From: Methylotenera sp.
GTDB taxonomy: Bacteria; Pseudomonadota; Gammaproteobacteria; Burkholderiales; Methylophilaceae
Direction of reading: 5' to 3'
Assembly: GCA_005777825.1 (NCBI GenBank)
Contig: SXLB01000078.1
Span: 1-35,774, forward strand
Length of the DNA: 35,774 nucleotides
The first letter of the stretch is position 1. Each line of letters starts with the position of its first letter. Positions 24,702-33,876 of the stretch are shown piece after piece. Position numbers and translations under genes: made by a program. Under the pieces are notes generated by a model that saw nothing but the letters and a program-made list of their open reading frames with translations, was not told the DNA's origin and ran no database searches.

Positions 24702-25985
24702 ATGACCACAAACCACACACCACATAACGACAGCCTATTGCGCTTCATGACCTGCGGCTCGGTAGACGACGGCAAAAGTACGCTAATCGGCCGCTTGCTA
24801 TTCGACAGCAAAACCATCTTGGCCGACACCTTGACGCAAATGTCACGCACCTCGGAAAAGCGTGGCTTAAGCGCCGTGGATTTATCCTTGCTAACCGACG
24901 GCCTGCAAGCCGAACGGGAACAAGGCATCACCATAGACGTGGCCTACCGCTATTTTTCAACCGGCACACGTAAATACATCATTGCCGATGCGCCTGGGCA
25001 CGAGCAATACACACGCAACATGGTAACCGCCGCCTCCACCGCCAATCTGGCCATCATATTAATAGACGCACGCCGTGGCGTGCTGACGCAAACCCGTCGC
25101 CATAGTTACCTGGCGCATTTGGTCGGCATACAGCACATAGTGGTGGCCGTGAATAAAATGGATTTGGTTAATTACGACCAAGCCAGCTACGACAAAATCT
25201 GCGCCGACTACTTGGCTTTTGCCAAAGAGATCGGTCTAGCGCAGGCCCGTGACATTCGTTTCATTCCCATATCGGCCTTGGCTGGTGACATGCTGGTGGA
25301 CCGTTTGGGTAACATGAACTGGTATCAAGGTGCAACCTTGTTGGAAATATTGGAAAAAGCGCCGGCTGCGCACACCGAAAATCAAGAAGTGTTCCGCTTT
25401 CCTGTGCAATTTGTTTGCCGGCCACACGCCAGTGCGGATGCCGAATTGCATGACTACCGAGGCTTTATGGGCCGCATCGAATCCGGTGAGATTGCCGTGG
25501 GCGATGCCGTAACGGTACTGCCGAATGGCTACCAATCTAAGGTTAAAGCCATCCAATTGGGCGAGGCCAATTTAAATTCAGCCAAAACCGAGCAAAGCGT
25601 CACCCTGTTATTAGAGGACGAAATCGACACTTCACGCGGCGACATGATCGTTAAAACCAGCGAGGCAAAGGAACCGGTCAAGCAAATCGACGCCTTCGTT
25701 TGCTGGCTGTCTGAAACGCCACTATCAACGGCTCGCAGCTATATCATTCGCCACACCACCCGCGAATCCAAGGCCAAGGTAAGCGCCATACAATACAAAG
25801 TAGACGTTAACACCTTGGAACAGCAAGCCAGCAGTGATCTTAAAATGAATGACATCGCGCGCATCAGCTTTAAATTGGCCCAAGCACTGATGGTCGACAG
25901 CTACAGCGTTAACCATGCTACTGGCGCTTTTATTGTGATAGACGAAAGCACTAACAACACCGTCGGTGCAGGCATGATTGTTTAA
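24702..25985 (+). CDS. cysN: Sulfate adenylyltransferase subunit 1 (GTPase)
   Basis: 427 residues of the EF-Tu-like GTPase type: GSVDDGKST (G1, about 19-27), GITIDVAYRYFST (G2), DAPGHEQYTRNM (G3) and NKMDL (G4), then two beta-barrel domains (from about 235). GTP hydrolysis powers sulfate activation by CysD. The protein ends at about 427 residues and lacks the fused APS-kinase domain of CysNC, consistent with the APS-type CysH. Last sulfate-activation gene of the run; ferredoxin follows after 101 nt. Confidence 0.97.
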   Translation: MTTNHTPHNDSLLRFMTCGSVDDGKSTLIGRLLFDSKTILADTLTQMSRTSEKRGLSAVDLSLLTDGLQAEREQGITIDVAYRYFSTGTRKYIIADAPGHEQYTRNMVTAASTANLAIILIDARRGVLTQTRRHSYLAHLVGIQHIVVAVNKMDLVNYDQASYDKICADYLAFAKEIGLAQARDIRFIPISALAGDMLVDRLGNMNWYQGATLLEILEKAPAAHTENQEVFRFPVQFVCRPHASADAELHDYRGFMGRIESGEIAVGDAVTVLPNGYQSKVKAIQLGEANLNSAKTEQSVTLLLEDEIDTSRGDMIVKTSEAKEPVKQIDAFVCWLSETPLSTARSYIIRHTTRESKAKVSAIQYKVDVNTLEQQASSDLKMNDIARISFKLAQALMVDSYSVNHATGAFIVIDESTNNTVGAGMIV

Positions 25986-26086
25986 ATTCAACTGCCTAGC
26001 CTAGCGCAAGCATTTATTGATTTAATTAACAGGCGATTTCCATTAAAATACGCTGTATAGCAAATTTAGCCCTTAAGGAATAAAAC

Positions 26087-26410
26087 ATGACTTACGTCGT
26101 TACCGAAAATTGTATTCAATGCAAATTTACCGATTGCGTTGATGTTTGCCCGGTTGATTGCTTTGTGGAAGGCCCAAACTTCCTGGCCATTAACCCAGAC
26201 GAGTGCATAGACTGCACCCTATGCGTGGCAGAATGCCCGGCTGAAGCCATCTTTGCCGAAGACGATGTACCGGCTGATCAACAAGAGTTCATTGCGCTGA
26301 ACGCCCGTTTAGCGGCACTTTGGCCTGTCATCACTTCACGCAAAGCCGCCCTAGAGGATGCCGATGCCATGAACGGCGTGCCGGGCAAGCGTGATTTACT
26401 GATTGAATAG
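26087..26410 (+). CDS. fdxA: 7Fe-type ferredoxin FdxA
   Basis: 107 residues. The N-terminal cluster segment is [18 protein letters not shown] and the second is [17 protein letters not shown], the 3Fe-4S/4Fe-4S pattern of Azotobacter-type FdI and FdxA, with the usual C-terminal extension ([21 protein letters not shown]). It is a soluble electron carrier. AAGGA lies shortly before the ATG. Its place directly after cysN suggests it may feed the ferredoxin-type CysI, but FdxA is also commonly a stand-alone gene, and a 101-nt gap with its own possible TAAAAT box leaves this open. Confidence 0.93.
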   Translation: MTYVVTENCIQCKFTDCVDVCPVDCFVEGPNFLAINPDECIDCTLCVAECPAEAIFAEDDVPADQQEFIALNARLAALWPVITSRKAALEDADAMNGVPGKRDLLIE

Positions 26411-26428
26411 CGCAATCTGACTAAAGAC

Positions 26429-26451
26429 AAAGGAGGCTTAGGCCTCCTTTT
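26429..26451 (+). terminator. Intrinsic terminator after fdxA
   Basis: AAAGGAGGC-ttag-GCCTCCTTT, a 9-bp stem with a 4-nt loop and a T-run ending, lies 18 nt after the fdxA stop. Confidence 0.88.
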
Positions 26452-26479
26452 GCATTTGACCGCGACCTAGCCACAACAC

Positions 26480-26998
26480 ATGACCACCCCACTGCCTTTT
26501 CTGCAACATTACCCCAGCCAATTGCAGGAGAAGATTCGTCAGCTGCAGGCGCAAGACAAGCTGGCCGACTACCTAAACGAGCGCTACCCGACTATGCACA
26601 ACGTGCAAACCGACAAAGCCCTCTACCAATACAGTAATGACATTAGGCAAACCTTCCTACGCAACGCACCAGCCCTTGATAAGGTGTATTACGACAGCAA
26701 ACTGACCGTGGCGCACCACGCGCTAGGGCTGAATACCAGCATAGCCAGAGTGCAAGGCAGCAAGCTCAAAACCAAGAAGGAAATGCGCATAGCCAGCTTT
26801 TTTAAAAGCAGCCCAGAGGATTTCTTGCGCATGATTGTTGTGCACGAATTGGCGCATTTAAAAGAACGTAATCACGACAAAGCCTTCTACCAACTCTGTT
26901 TGCACATGGAGCCCAGTTACCACCAACTGGAGTTTGATTGCCGAGTCTATTTGCTGTGGAAAAGCAGCAGTAAACCAATCGATAAGGATGACGCTTAA
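26480..26998 (+). CDS. YgjP-like (DUF45) zinc metallopeptidase-domain protein
   Basis: 172 residues. The C-terminal half carries VVHELAHLKERNHDKAFYQLCLHMEPSYHQLEFDCRVYL, which is the HExxH zinc motif and following His-containing helix of the YgjP/DUF45 (SprT-related) family. The N-terminal half is helical and charged (LPFLQHYPSQLQEKIRQLQ). Predicted soluble metalloprotease; substrates unknown. It begins 28 nt after the fdxA terminator and precedes the SRP RNA gene. Confidence 0.88.
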   Translation: MTTPLPFLQHYPSQLQEKIRQLQAQDKLADYLNERYPTMHNVQTDKALYQYSNDIRQTFLRNAPALDKVYYDSKLTVAHHALGLNTSIARVQGSKLKTKKEMRIASFFKSSPEDFLRMIVVHELAHLKERNHDKAFYQLCLHMEPSYHQLEFDCRVYLLWKSSSKPIDKDDA

Positions 26999-27040
26999 AA
27001 TATTCTATATTTGCACTGCAGACTAGTCCTTAAAGTATTG

Positions 27041-27046
27041 TAAAAT
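27041..27046 (+). promoter_or_regulatory. Probable -10 box of ffs
   Basis: TAAAAT (preceded by ATTG) lies 8 nt before the predicted 5' end of the SRP RNA at about 27054, the right distance for a -10 element. A convincing -35 was not found. Confidence 0.5.
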
Positions 27047-27053
27047 GCCTACT

Positions 27054-27151
27054 TGGCGGGCCTCCCCGCATTGTGAAGTAGCCAATCTGGTCAGGTGCGG
27101 AAGCAAGCAGCCACAACTATTGAGCAAGTGCCGGGGGCAAGGCTCGCCTCC
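27054..27151 (+). ncRNA. ffs: 4.5S RNA of the signal recognition particle
   Basis: The core GGTCAGGTGCGGAAGCAAGC followed by AGCC matches the SRP domain IV loops (GGTCAGGT...GGAAG...AGCAGCC) that bind Ffh. The 5' GGCGGGCCT (27055 on) pairs with 3' AGGCTCGCC (27140-27148) with one G-U pair, closing a single hairpin of about 97 nt, the small bacterial form. This RNA with Ffh targets membrane proteins to SecYEG. It lies just upstream of dnaX, an arrangement seen in other proteobacteria. Ends are accurate to a few bases. Confidence 0.95.
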
Positions 27152-27160
27152 CCTTATTAT

Positions 27161-27177
27161 GGCAAGCAAGGCTTGCC
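27161..27177 (+). terminator. Hairpin after ffs, possible terminator
   Basis: GGCAAGC-aag-GCTTGCC is a perfect 7-bp stem 10 nt after the SRP RNA. No T-run follows, so termination here is uncertain; it may define the RNA 3' end or be part of the dnaX leader. Confidence 0.4.
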
Positions 27178-27253
27178 TAGCAGTTAGATTAAGGTGCTAG
27201 CGCGGGTAAACAATTCGATTAAATTAGCCAATGAAAGCAGACGCATTAATCTC

Positions 27254-29035
27254 ATGAGCTACCAAGTACTGGCCCGTAAATGGCGCCCTAAATCATTCGA
27301 AACCCTGGTTGGACAAGACCATGTGGTGCGGGCCTTAAGCAACGCATTGGACCAACAGCGTCTGCATCATGCCTATCTGTTTACCGGCACCCGCGGCGTA
27401 GGTAAAACCACCCTAGCCCGTATCTTAGCCAAATCACTGAATTGCGAAAGCGGCATCAGCGCTAAGCCATGCGGCGTATGCAGTGCCTGCACAGAAATTG
27501 ACCGCGGACGCTTTGTTGATTTAATTGAAGTGGATGCTGCCAGCAACACACAAGTCGACGCCATGCGCGATTTGCTGGACAATGCCCAATACGCACCCAG
27601 TGCCGGGCGCTTTAAAGTCTACATCATCGATGAAGTGCACATGCTGTCGAAAAGCGCTTTCAATGCCATGCTGAAGACGCTAGAAGAACCACCGGCACAC
27701 GTTAAATTCATCCTAGCCACCACCGACCCACAAAAAGTACCGGTCACGGTCTTGTCGCGTTGCCTGCAATTCAATCTAAGGCAAATGGCCGGCACCTCGA
27801 TTATTGATCACCTGCAAAACATATTGATCCAAGAGGCCATACCGTATCAGGCCAGTGCCTTGCACTTAATTGCGCGGGCAGCCGATGGCAGCATGCGGGA
27901 TGCCCTATCTTTAACCGACCAAGCGATTGCTTACGGCGGCCAAAGCGTCAATGAAGCCGAAGTGCGCGACATGCTGGGTGCCATTGACCAAAGCTATTTA
28001 TACCAACTGATTAACGCTTTATTAGCAGAAGACGGCCCGGCTCTAATAGCTCAAGCAAACGCCATGGAACAGCGCAGCCTATCCTTTGAAAGCGCCTTAA
28101 ACGATTTGGCGCAATTACTGCACCAAATAGCCGTGGCACAAACGGTGCCAGACAGCGTCGCCCATGACTTACCTGAACGCGCAGTCTTGCTCGACTTTGC
28201 ACAAAGAATACCGGCGGCCACCTTGCAGTTGTACTACCAAATTGCCCTACTGGGCAGACGTGACATAGGCTTAGCGCCCGATGAATTGGCTGGCTTTAGC
28301 ATGAGCTTGCTGCGCATGCTAGCGTTCAGCCCTAAAGACCAAGCGCTAAACATCGCCAGCCCCACTGCGCTTAAGCCGCAATCTAGCAATCCAGTAACGG
28401 TCACGGCCTCAGTTGCAAGCGTAGCATCCGATACCGCAACGGCAGCCACCCTTGCGGCAAATGAGGCCAGCAAACCCCAAGTGCATCATGAGGAAAGTCC
28501 GCAAGCGGCTCAAGAGGAAAGTTCGCCAGCACCTAGCAGCGACGAAATGCCTTTTGAAGAGGCCATGCCTAGCGAGCCCATCCCTATGGAAGAAGCCGAA
28601 ACCGCAGATGCCCAATACAGCCATAATGAGCCCATGACTAGCGACGCTGGCTTGAACCGGCAATTTAATGGCGATTGGCGCAACTTGGTAGACAATCTAA
28701 AATTGGGTTTAGCGCGCGCCTTATCGCAGCACTGCGAATTGATTAGCTACGATGAAAACAGCATCAGCTTAAGCGTACCGGACATGCAAAAACATTTATT
28801 GGTGCCTAATTACCAAGAAAAACTCAGCACGGCAATTAACCAGTATTTTGATAAGAAAATCAAACTGCACTTTAGTGTGGGTGGCACTGGCAACACGCCA
28901 GCCCAGCAAATTAACCAAGAGAAAGCGCAGGCGCAAAGCACGGCTGAAACCGCCATAGAGCAAGACGGTTTTGTGCAAGCCTTGATTAACGATTTTGGCG
29001 CACAAATCATTCCCAACAGCATTAAACCAATTTAA
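27254..29035 (+). CDS. dnaX: DNA polymerase III subunit tau/gamma
   Basis: 593 residues from MSYQVLARKWRPKSF (ATG 27254); the track's 20-residue extension is not conserved-looking and uses an upstream TTG/GTG-type start. Clamp-loader AAA+ motifs are GTRGVGKTT (Walker A), the zinc site CESGISAKPCGVCSAC, IDEVHMLS (Walker B), LATTDPQKVP and LSRC (sensor/Arg finger). Domain III and a low-complexity Pro/Glu/Ser linker (about 385-465) precede the tau-specific C-terminal region. tau tethers the polymerase core and DnaB. I saw no AAAAAAG slippery site, so gamma may not be made by frameshifting here. Followed closely by ybaB and recR, the classic order. Confidence 0.97.
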   Translation: MSYQVLARKWRPKSFETLVGQDHVVRALSNALDQQRLHHAYLFTGTRGVGKTTLARILAKSLNCESGISAKPCGVCSACTEIDRGRFVDLIEVDAASNTQVDAMRDLLDNAQYAPSAGRFKVYIIDEVHMLSKSAFNAMLKTLEEPPAHVKFILATTDPQKVPVTVLSRCLQFNLRQMAGTSIIDHLQNILIQEAIPYQASALHLIARAADGSMRDALSLTDQAIAYGGQSVNEAEVRDMLGAIDQSYLYQLINALLAEDGPALIAQANAMEQRSLSFESALNDLAQLLHQIAVAQTVPDSVAHDLPERAVLLDFAQRIPAATLQLYYQIALLGRRDIGLAPDELAGFSMSLLRMLAFSPKDQALNIASPTALKPQSSNPVTVTASVASVASDTATAATLAANEASKPQVHHEESPQAAQEESSPAPSSDEMPFEEAMPSEPIPMEEAETADAQYSHNEPMTSDAGLNRQFNGDWRNLVDNLKLGLARALSQHCELISYDENSISLSVPDMQKHLLVPNYQEKLSTAINQYFDKKIKLHFSVGGTGNTPAQQINQEKAQAQSTAETAIEQDGFVQALINDFGAQIIPNSIKPI

Positions 29036-29063
29036 TTAAACCTTTAATTTCAGGAGCAGCACT

Positions 29064-29372
29064 ATGATGAAAGGCGGCATGGCCAATATGATGAAACAGG
29101 CCCAGCAGATGCAAGCAAACATGCAAAAAGCCCAAGCGGAATTGGCCAATATAGACGTGGAAGGCATCGCCAGCAACGGCTTGGTTAAAGTCACCATGGC
29201 TTGCAACAACGTGGTCAAACGCGTCGCCATAGATGACAGCGTTATGGACGACAAGGAAACCTTGGAAGACTTGTTAGTCATCGCATTAAAAGATGCCACC
29301 GCAAAAGCCGAAGCCACCTCCTCTGCGCGCATGGCTAACTACATGCCGGCTGGCATGAAACTGCCGTTCTAA
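29064..29372 (+). CDS. ybaB: YbaB/EbfC nucleoid-associated protein
   Basis: 102 residues. The N-terminal helical [33 protein letters not shown] and the following [19 protein letters not shown] are typical of the YbaB/EbfC DNA-binding family. It forms dimers that bind DNA and helps organise the nucleoid. AGGAG lies 8 nt before the ATG. It stands between dnaX (28 nt) and recR (21 nt), as in most proteobacteria. Confidence 0.96.
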   Translation: MMKGGMANMMKQAQQMQANMQKAQAELANIDVEGIASNGLVKVTMACNNVVKRVAIDDSVMDDKETLEDLLVIALKDATAKAEATSSARMANYMPAGMKLPF

Positions 29373-29393
29373 GATTAAGCCTTACAGCGCTTA

Positions 29394-29993
29394 ATGAAAA
29401 ATCCTCCGGCCTTAGAACAATTAATCGATAGCCTGCGCTGCCTACCGGGTGTTGGGCCTAAGTCCGCGCAGCGTATGGCTTATTACTTACTACAGCGCGA
29501 TAGAAAAGGCGCCAGCGGCTTAGCCACGGCCTTGGATCAAGCTTTGCAGGTGGTAGACCATTGCCAACTCTGCAATACCTTTAGCGAACAAACCATTTGC
29601 CCATTGTGCGCATCAGAGCAACGGGATACCCATTTACTCTGCGTGGTGGAAATGCCGACCGACTTGCTCATGTTGGAAAACACCCGCGCCTACACAGGCA
29701 TGTATTTTGTTTTGATGGGCCGCTTGTCGCCGCTAGACGGCGTGGGGCCTAAAGAAATCCATTTAGACAAATTGCTAAAACGGGCACAAGACGGCTTGGT
29801 GCAAGAAGTCATATTGGCCACCAACTACACGGTAGAGGGCGACGCCACCGCCCATTACATCAGTGAACTGCTCAAAGCACGCGGCATTAAAACCAGTCGC
29901 ATCGCGCGTGGCATGCCCATGGGCGGGGAAATTGAATACGTGGACAGCGGCACGCTCGCCCAAGCCATGATGGAAAGGCGTAGCATTGCTTAG
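29394..29993 (+). CDS. recR: Recombination mediator protein RecR
   Basis: 199 residues. In order: helix-hairpin-helix [17 protein letters not shown] (about 17-33), zinc finger [16 protein letters not shown] (about 57-72), Toprim domain [27 protein letters not shown] with the [15 protein letters not shown] segment, and the C-terminal [22 protein letters not shown]. RecR works with RecO/RecF to load RecA on gapped DNA. Ends 7 nt from the convergent HAD gene; no terminator is seen in that gap. Confidence 0.97.
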   Translation: MKNPPALEQLIDSLRCLPGVGPKSAQRMAYYLLQRDRKGASGLATALDQALQVVDHCQLCNTFSEQTICPLCASEQRDTHLLCVVEMPTDLLMLENTRAYTGMYFVLMGRLSPLDGVGPKEIHLDKLLKRAQDGLVQEVILATNYTVEGDATAHYISELLKARGIKTSRIARGMPMGGEIEYVDSGTLAQAMMERRSIA

Positions 29994-30000
29994 TTTGAGT

Positions 30001-30672
30001 TCAATCGCAACAGCTTAGATTTTCTAGCATAGCGGCCGGGGTTTCAATTAATGCATCGGCACCCCATTCACGTGGCCTGTCGGTCTCGGCCAAATAGCCA
30101 AACAAGGCTACTACCGTTTTCATGCCCGCCGCTCTGCCGGCTTGCACATCGCGTTCTGCGTCACCGACATAAATGCATTGTTGCGGTTGGCATTGCATTT
30201 GCGCGCAGGCCATCAGCAAGGTGTCGGGCGCGGGCTTAGGTTGCGGCGCATCGTCACCACAGAGCAAACAGGCAGCCCGTTCGAACAAGTTGCTGTCACC
30301 TAGCTTCACGGCCTTGGTTAAATTGACCGAGAATCGCCTGGGCTTATTGGTCACGATGCCCCATTTAATGCCCTTGCTGTCTAAGGCCGCCAACAAATCA
30401 GCAATACCCGGTAAAAATAGCGGATGTTGGGTATACACCGATTCATACAAATCCAGGTATTCCAAACGCATGACTTCAAATTGGCTGTCGTCCGGATAGA
30501 TAGCAAAACCCAATTCCAATAAACCGCGTGTGCCGTGCGAGGCCACCGGCCATATCTGCTCGTGTGGCAAGGGCGATTTACCATGCCGAGTTAACTGCAT
30601 ATTCAGCGCCAAGCCTAAATCGTGAGCGGTATCAACCAAGGTGCCGTCTAAATCGAACAAGACCACACTCAT
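30001..30672 (-). CDS. HAD-IA phosphatase, phosphoglycolate phosphatase/MupP type
   Basis: 223 residues. HAD motif I is [14 protein letters not shown] (6-19), motif II TNK (about 111-113), motif III Lys in PKPAPD and motif [19 protein letters not shown]. The cap has [12 protein letters not shown]. The gene follows ubiG with a 4-nt overlap. The order mtaD-ubiG-HAD matches the Pseudomonas neighbourhood in which the HAD protein is MupP, the N-acetylmuramate-6-phosphate phosphatase of cell-wall recycling. The sequence would also be annotated as Gph. Assigning one substrate from sequence alone is unsafe. Confidence 0.88.
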   Translation of the reverse strand: MSVVLFDLDGTLVDTAHDLGLALNMQLTRHGKSPLPHEQIWPVASHGTRGLLELGFAIYPDDSQFEVMRLEYLDLYESVYTQHPLFLPGIADLLAALDSKGIKWGIVTNKPRRFSVNLTKAVKLGDSNLFERAACLLCGDDAPQPKPAPDTLLMACAQMQCQPQQCIYVGDAERDVQAGRAAGMKTVVALFGYLAETDRPREWGADALIETPAAMLENLSCCD

Positions 30673-31409
30673 GCCGGCAACACCGTATGCATGAGGTAAT
30701 TGACCGCCACATCGTCACTCAAGCGGTAAGTTTGTTTGAATGGGTGATAGCTCATGCCCCGCAAGCTCATGACATCGAGCTTGGCATGGCGAGCCCAACT
30801 TGATAACTCAGACGGCTTAATGAATTTGGCGTAATCGTGCGTGCCTTTGGCCAACAAATTAAGCAGGTATTCCGCGCCAACCACGGCCAACAAGTATGCT
30901 TTTGGATTGCGGTTGATGGTGGAAAAAAACACCGAACCATTCGGTTTAACCAATTTAGCGCAGGCTGCCACGATGGCCGCTGGGTCTGGCACATGCTCCA
31001 GCATTTCCATGCAAGTCACCACATCAAAACTGGCCGGCTCCAGCGCGGCCAATTGCTCGGCTGAGATGCACTGATAATCCACATCCGCGCCACTTTCTAA
31101 CTGATGCAATTTAGCCACGTTCAGCGCTTTTTCACCCAAATCAATGCCGGTGACTTTCGCCCCTTTAAAATGCATGGATTCGGATAGTATGCCGCCGCCG
31201 CAACCAACATCCAGCACCCGCTTGCCTCTCAAGTCCACCAAACCGTTAATCCAATTTAAGCGCAGTGGATTGATTTCGTGCAAAGGCTTAAATTCGCTGT
31301 TTATATCCCACCATTTGTGCGCGAGTTCAGCAAACTTTTGCAACTCGGCCTGATCGGCATTCAAGCTTACTTGGTCGGCTGTTTGACTTGCTGTATCTTT
31401 ACTTGCCAT
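30669..31409 (-). CDS. ubiG: Ubiquinone biosynthesis O-methyltransferase UbiG
   Basis: 246 residues. [30 protein letters not shown] is the UbiG N-terminal signature; [13 protein letters not shown] is the SAM-binding motif [14 protein letters not shown] and [24 protein letters not shown] follow. It does both O-methylations of ubiquinone. The start at 31409 overlaps the end of mtaD by 43 nt; the first 15-20 residues are poorly conserved, so a slightly later start is possible. The 3' end overlaps the HAD gene by 4 nt. Confidence 0.96.
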   Translation of the reverse strand: MASKDTASQTADQVSLNADQAELQKFAELAHKWWDINSEFKPLHEINPLRLNWINGLVDLRGKRVLDVGCGGGILSESMHFKGAKVTGIDLGEKALNVAKLHQLESGADVDYQCISAEQLAALEPASFDVVTCMEMLEHVPDPAAIVAACAKLVKPNGSVFFSTINRNPKAYLLAVVGAEYLLNLLAKGTHDYAKFIKPSELSSWARHAKLDVMSLRGMSYHPFKQTYRLSDDVAVNYLMHTVLPA

Positions 31410-32728
31410 GTGTTCACTATGTCCTTTAATTCCTGAGGCTCAATATTGGCATACACGCCATTGCAATAACGCAATTCGCCGGCCACCCAAGTGTGGCTAA
31501 CTTGTTCCCTACCGCAGCAATAAACCAAATGCGAGATGGGATCGTAATAAGGTGCCAGCAATACTTCATCTAAACGCACGGCCGTTAAATCGGCGTGCTT
31601 GCCGACTTCTATCGAACCTATCTTTTCGTCTAAACCTATGGCTTTTGCCCCGTTAATGGTGGCCATGGCCAAGGCTTGCATAGCCGGCAAGGCACTGGCA
31701 TCGGCGCTCACGCCTTTGGCTAATAAGGCCGCCAAACGTATTTCACTGAATAGGTCTAAACGGTTATTGCTGGCGGCCCCGTCTGTGCCCAAGGCCACGT
31801 TAACGCCTTTGGCCAACAAATCCACCACCGGCGCCATGCCGCTAGCCAGTTTCAAATTCGAGCTGGGGCAATGCGCAATATGGCAACCGTATGCAGCCAA
31901 CATATCCATCTCGTAATCCAATAAATGCACGCCGTGCGCGGCCAATAAATCCGGGCCAAGCAAGCCCAATTTAGCCAACCTGGCTAAGGGACGCATGCCG
32001 TATTGGCTTTCACTACGGCTGATTTCCTCCAAGGTTTCATGCAAGTGCGTGTGCAAGCCTAGCGCCAATTGCTCGGCATAGGTGATGACTTTTTCTAAGC
32101 TGCGATCGGACACCGTATAAGGAGCATGCGGTGCAATCGACGAACTGATCAATGGGTTATTGCGCCATGAGTCGTGGGCATCAAAGCCTTTTTGCAAATA
32201 ATCGTCGGCATCGCTGGCGTAGGCCGAGGGGAAATCCAACACCAACAACCCCAGATTGGCCCGCATACCCGCTTGACTGGCTGCCGCCGCGGTCGCTTGC
32301 GGAAAGAAATACATGTCGTTAAAACAAGTGATGCCGCCACTAAGCATTTCGGCACAGGCCAACAAACTGCCGTCTTGCACGAATTGCGGTGAGACCAAGG
32401 CTTGCTCGGCCGGCCAGATGCGTTGCTCTAGCCATGTCATTAAAGGTAAGTCATCGGCCATGCCGCGCAGCAAACTCATGGCGGCATGCGTGTGCGCATT
32501 GATCAAGCCGGGTAGCAGTGCCTGCTCACCTAAATTGACCAGTTCAGCAGCGCGGAAAGCTTGTTTGGCCGCTTCGCTTGGCAGCACGGCCACAATCAAC
32601 CCGTCATGCACCACCACGGCGTGATCTTCTAGCACGGCAAAATCGGCTGCCATGGTCGCAATCCAGTGGGCTTCTATAATGAGATCAACGTCAGCGACTG
32701 CAGGGGTTAAGTATTTGCTATTAGCCAT
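31367..32728 (-). CDS. mtaD: 5-methylthioadenosine/S-adenosylhomocysteine deaminase-type amidohydrolase
   Basis: 453 residues of the TRZ/ATZ amidohydrolase family. Metal ligands are visible: [28 protein letters not shown] (about 80-107), HTHLHE, AAHGVHL and [14 protein letters not shown]. The [13 protein letters not shown] segment fits the MTA/SAH deaminases. The enzyme deaminates methylthioadenosine or S-adenosylhomocysteine to the inosine forms. Linkage to the SAM-dependent UbiG makes sense because SAH is its by-product. It is the first gene of the mtaD-ubiG-HAD operon and lies just past a strong terminator of ompA. Confidence 0.92.
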   Translation of the reverse strand: MANSKYLTPAVADVDLIIEAHWIATMAADFAVLEDHAVVVHDGLIVAVLPSEAAKQAFRAAELVNLGEQALLPGLINAHTHAAMSLLRGMADDLPLMTWLEQRIWPAEQALVSPQFVQDGSLLACAEMLSGGITCFNDMYFFPQATAAAASQAGMRANLGLLVLDFPSAYASDADDYLQKGFDAHDSWRNNPLISSSIAPHAPYTVSDRSLEKVITYAEQLALGLHTHLHETLEEISRSESQYGMRPLARLAKLGLLGPDLLAAHGVHLLDYEMDMLAAYGCHIAHCPSSNLKLASGMAPVVDLLAKGVNVALGTDGAASNNRLDLFSEIRLAALLAKGVSADASALPAMQALAMATINGAKAIGLDEKIGSIEVGKHADLTAVRLDEVLLAPYYDPISHLVYCCGREQVSHTWVAGELRYCNGVYANIEPQELKDIVNTWQVKIQQVKQPTK

Positions 32729-32744
32729 AGCACTTATTCTACCA

Positions 32745-32772
32745 ATAAAAAAGCCCCGTCATGACGGGGCTT
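32745..32772 (-). terminator. Strong intrinsic terminator of the ompA gene
   Basis: AAGCCCCGTCA-TGACGGGGCTT is a perfect inverted repeat followed on the minus strand by TTTTTTATT. It lies 24 nt after the ompA stop and upstream of mtaD, separating the two units. Confidence 0.92.
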
Positions 32773-32796
32773 AAACTTAAACAGCGCAAATTTAGC

Positions 32797-33876
32797 TTAG
32801 CGGCAAGGCATTTCACGCTGTTTTTCGGCGGAAATGACCACGCGACGATTAGGCTGCAAGCACTCTATGAGTTTCTTGTTGGGTTTATCACCCTTGCATG
32901 CCACCACCGGCTCAGACTCACCTTTGCCAGAAGCTTGCAAACGTTTAGCCGACACGCCTTGCGTCATTAGGTAGGCTTTCACTTGATTGGCACGCCGCTC
33001 GGATAATTTTTGATTGTAACTTTCGCTGCCCAACCTATCGGTATGGCCGGTTACCATCACCAACTCGACATCGGCATTGGCTTTAATTTTATTGGCCACT
33101 TCGTCCAAAGTCGGCTTGGAACTGTCTTGCAGTTTATCTTGATCAAAGGCAAACAATTTTTCAGCCATTATGGTCACGGTTTCAAAGCTGGGCTTGCAAG
33201 CTGGCAATGCTGCAGCGGCAGGCGCATCTGGGGTAGCAGCGGCCTGCACTGGCGCGGCGGCCGGCGCCAATTCGGCTACTGGCATGGCAGTTGGGGCAGG
33301 AAAGCGGAACACACCGCCCAAATTAAGCAAGGTGTTGCCGACGGTGCCGCTTGAATCAAATACACCGGTTGATTTAGCCGTTGAACGCGACCATTGTTGA
33401 CGCACATCGGCTTGCACACCGAAGCTGTCATTGAATAAATACTGCGCACCCAAGCCTATATTGGCCAGCCATGAGGTTTTGCTTTTATCTTGAACTACGG
33501 TCGGTGAATAATCCAGCTTGTTATTCGCCACACCCAAGCCGGTTAGCAGGAAGGGACGGAAACTGTCTCGGCCTAACATATACAGGGCATCCATGCCCAA
33601 ACTGGTTTGTTTATACCGGCCATTACCACCTAAATCATCGTTAGCGCGCGCGTAGCTGAGACCAGACTGTATGTCCCAATGCGGACTGAGCTCTTTGCCC
33701 AAGCGTATGGACGCACCGCCGCCATTTTTGGCAGCCAAGTCTTTATCGGTATCCATCAAGCTCACGCCCGGCACGGCATACCACGCACCGCTGTAAGCTT
33801 CTTCTGCGCTGGCATGGCCTGCCAACAAACCCAATGCTGAAAGCATGGCTGCTATAAACTGACGATTATTTTTCAT
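32797..33876 (-). CDS. ompA: OmpA-family outer membrane protein
   Basis: 359 residues. Signal peptide MKNNRQFIAAMLSALGLLAGHASA|EEA. Residues about 30-195 form an eight-strand beta-barrel-like N-terminal domain ending in the aromatic-rich LGGVFRFP. A Pro/Ala hinge (about 197-225) leads to the peptidoglycan-binding OmpA domain with LFAFDQDKLQ, VTGHTDRLGSESYNQKLSERRANQVKAYLM and PNRRVVI. Four cysteines in the C-terminal part (PACKP, VACKG, IECLQ, MPCR) could form two disulfides. AAGGAG lies 7 nt before the ATG, so translation should be efficient. It is monocistronic, with a strong terminator. Confidence 0.92.
   Translation of the reverse strand: MKNNRQFIAAMLSALGLLAGHASAEEAYSGAWYAVPGVSLMDTDKDLAAKNGGGASIRLGKELSPHWDIQSGLSYARANDDLGGNGRYKQTSLGMDALYMLGRDSFRPFLLTGLGVANNKLDYSPTVVQDKSKTSWLANIGLGAQYLFNDSFGVQADVRQQWSRSTAKSTGVFDSSGTVGNTLLNLGGVFRFPAPTAMPVAELAPAAAPVQAAATPDAPAAAALPACKPSFETVTIMAEKLFAFDQDKLQDSSKPTLDEVANKIKANADVELVMVTGHTDRLGSESYNQKLSERRANQVKAYLMTQGVSAKRLQASGKGESEPVVACKGDKPNKKLIECLQPNRRVVISAEKQREMPCR

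Noticed and set aside
26017-26049. Possible sigma70 promoter TTGATT...TAAAAT before fdxA
   Set aside because: The spacer is 21 nt, too long for a normal sigma70 promoter; the TAAAAT box alone is too weak to call.
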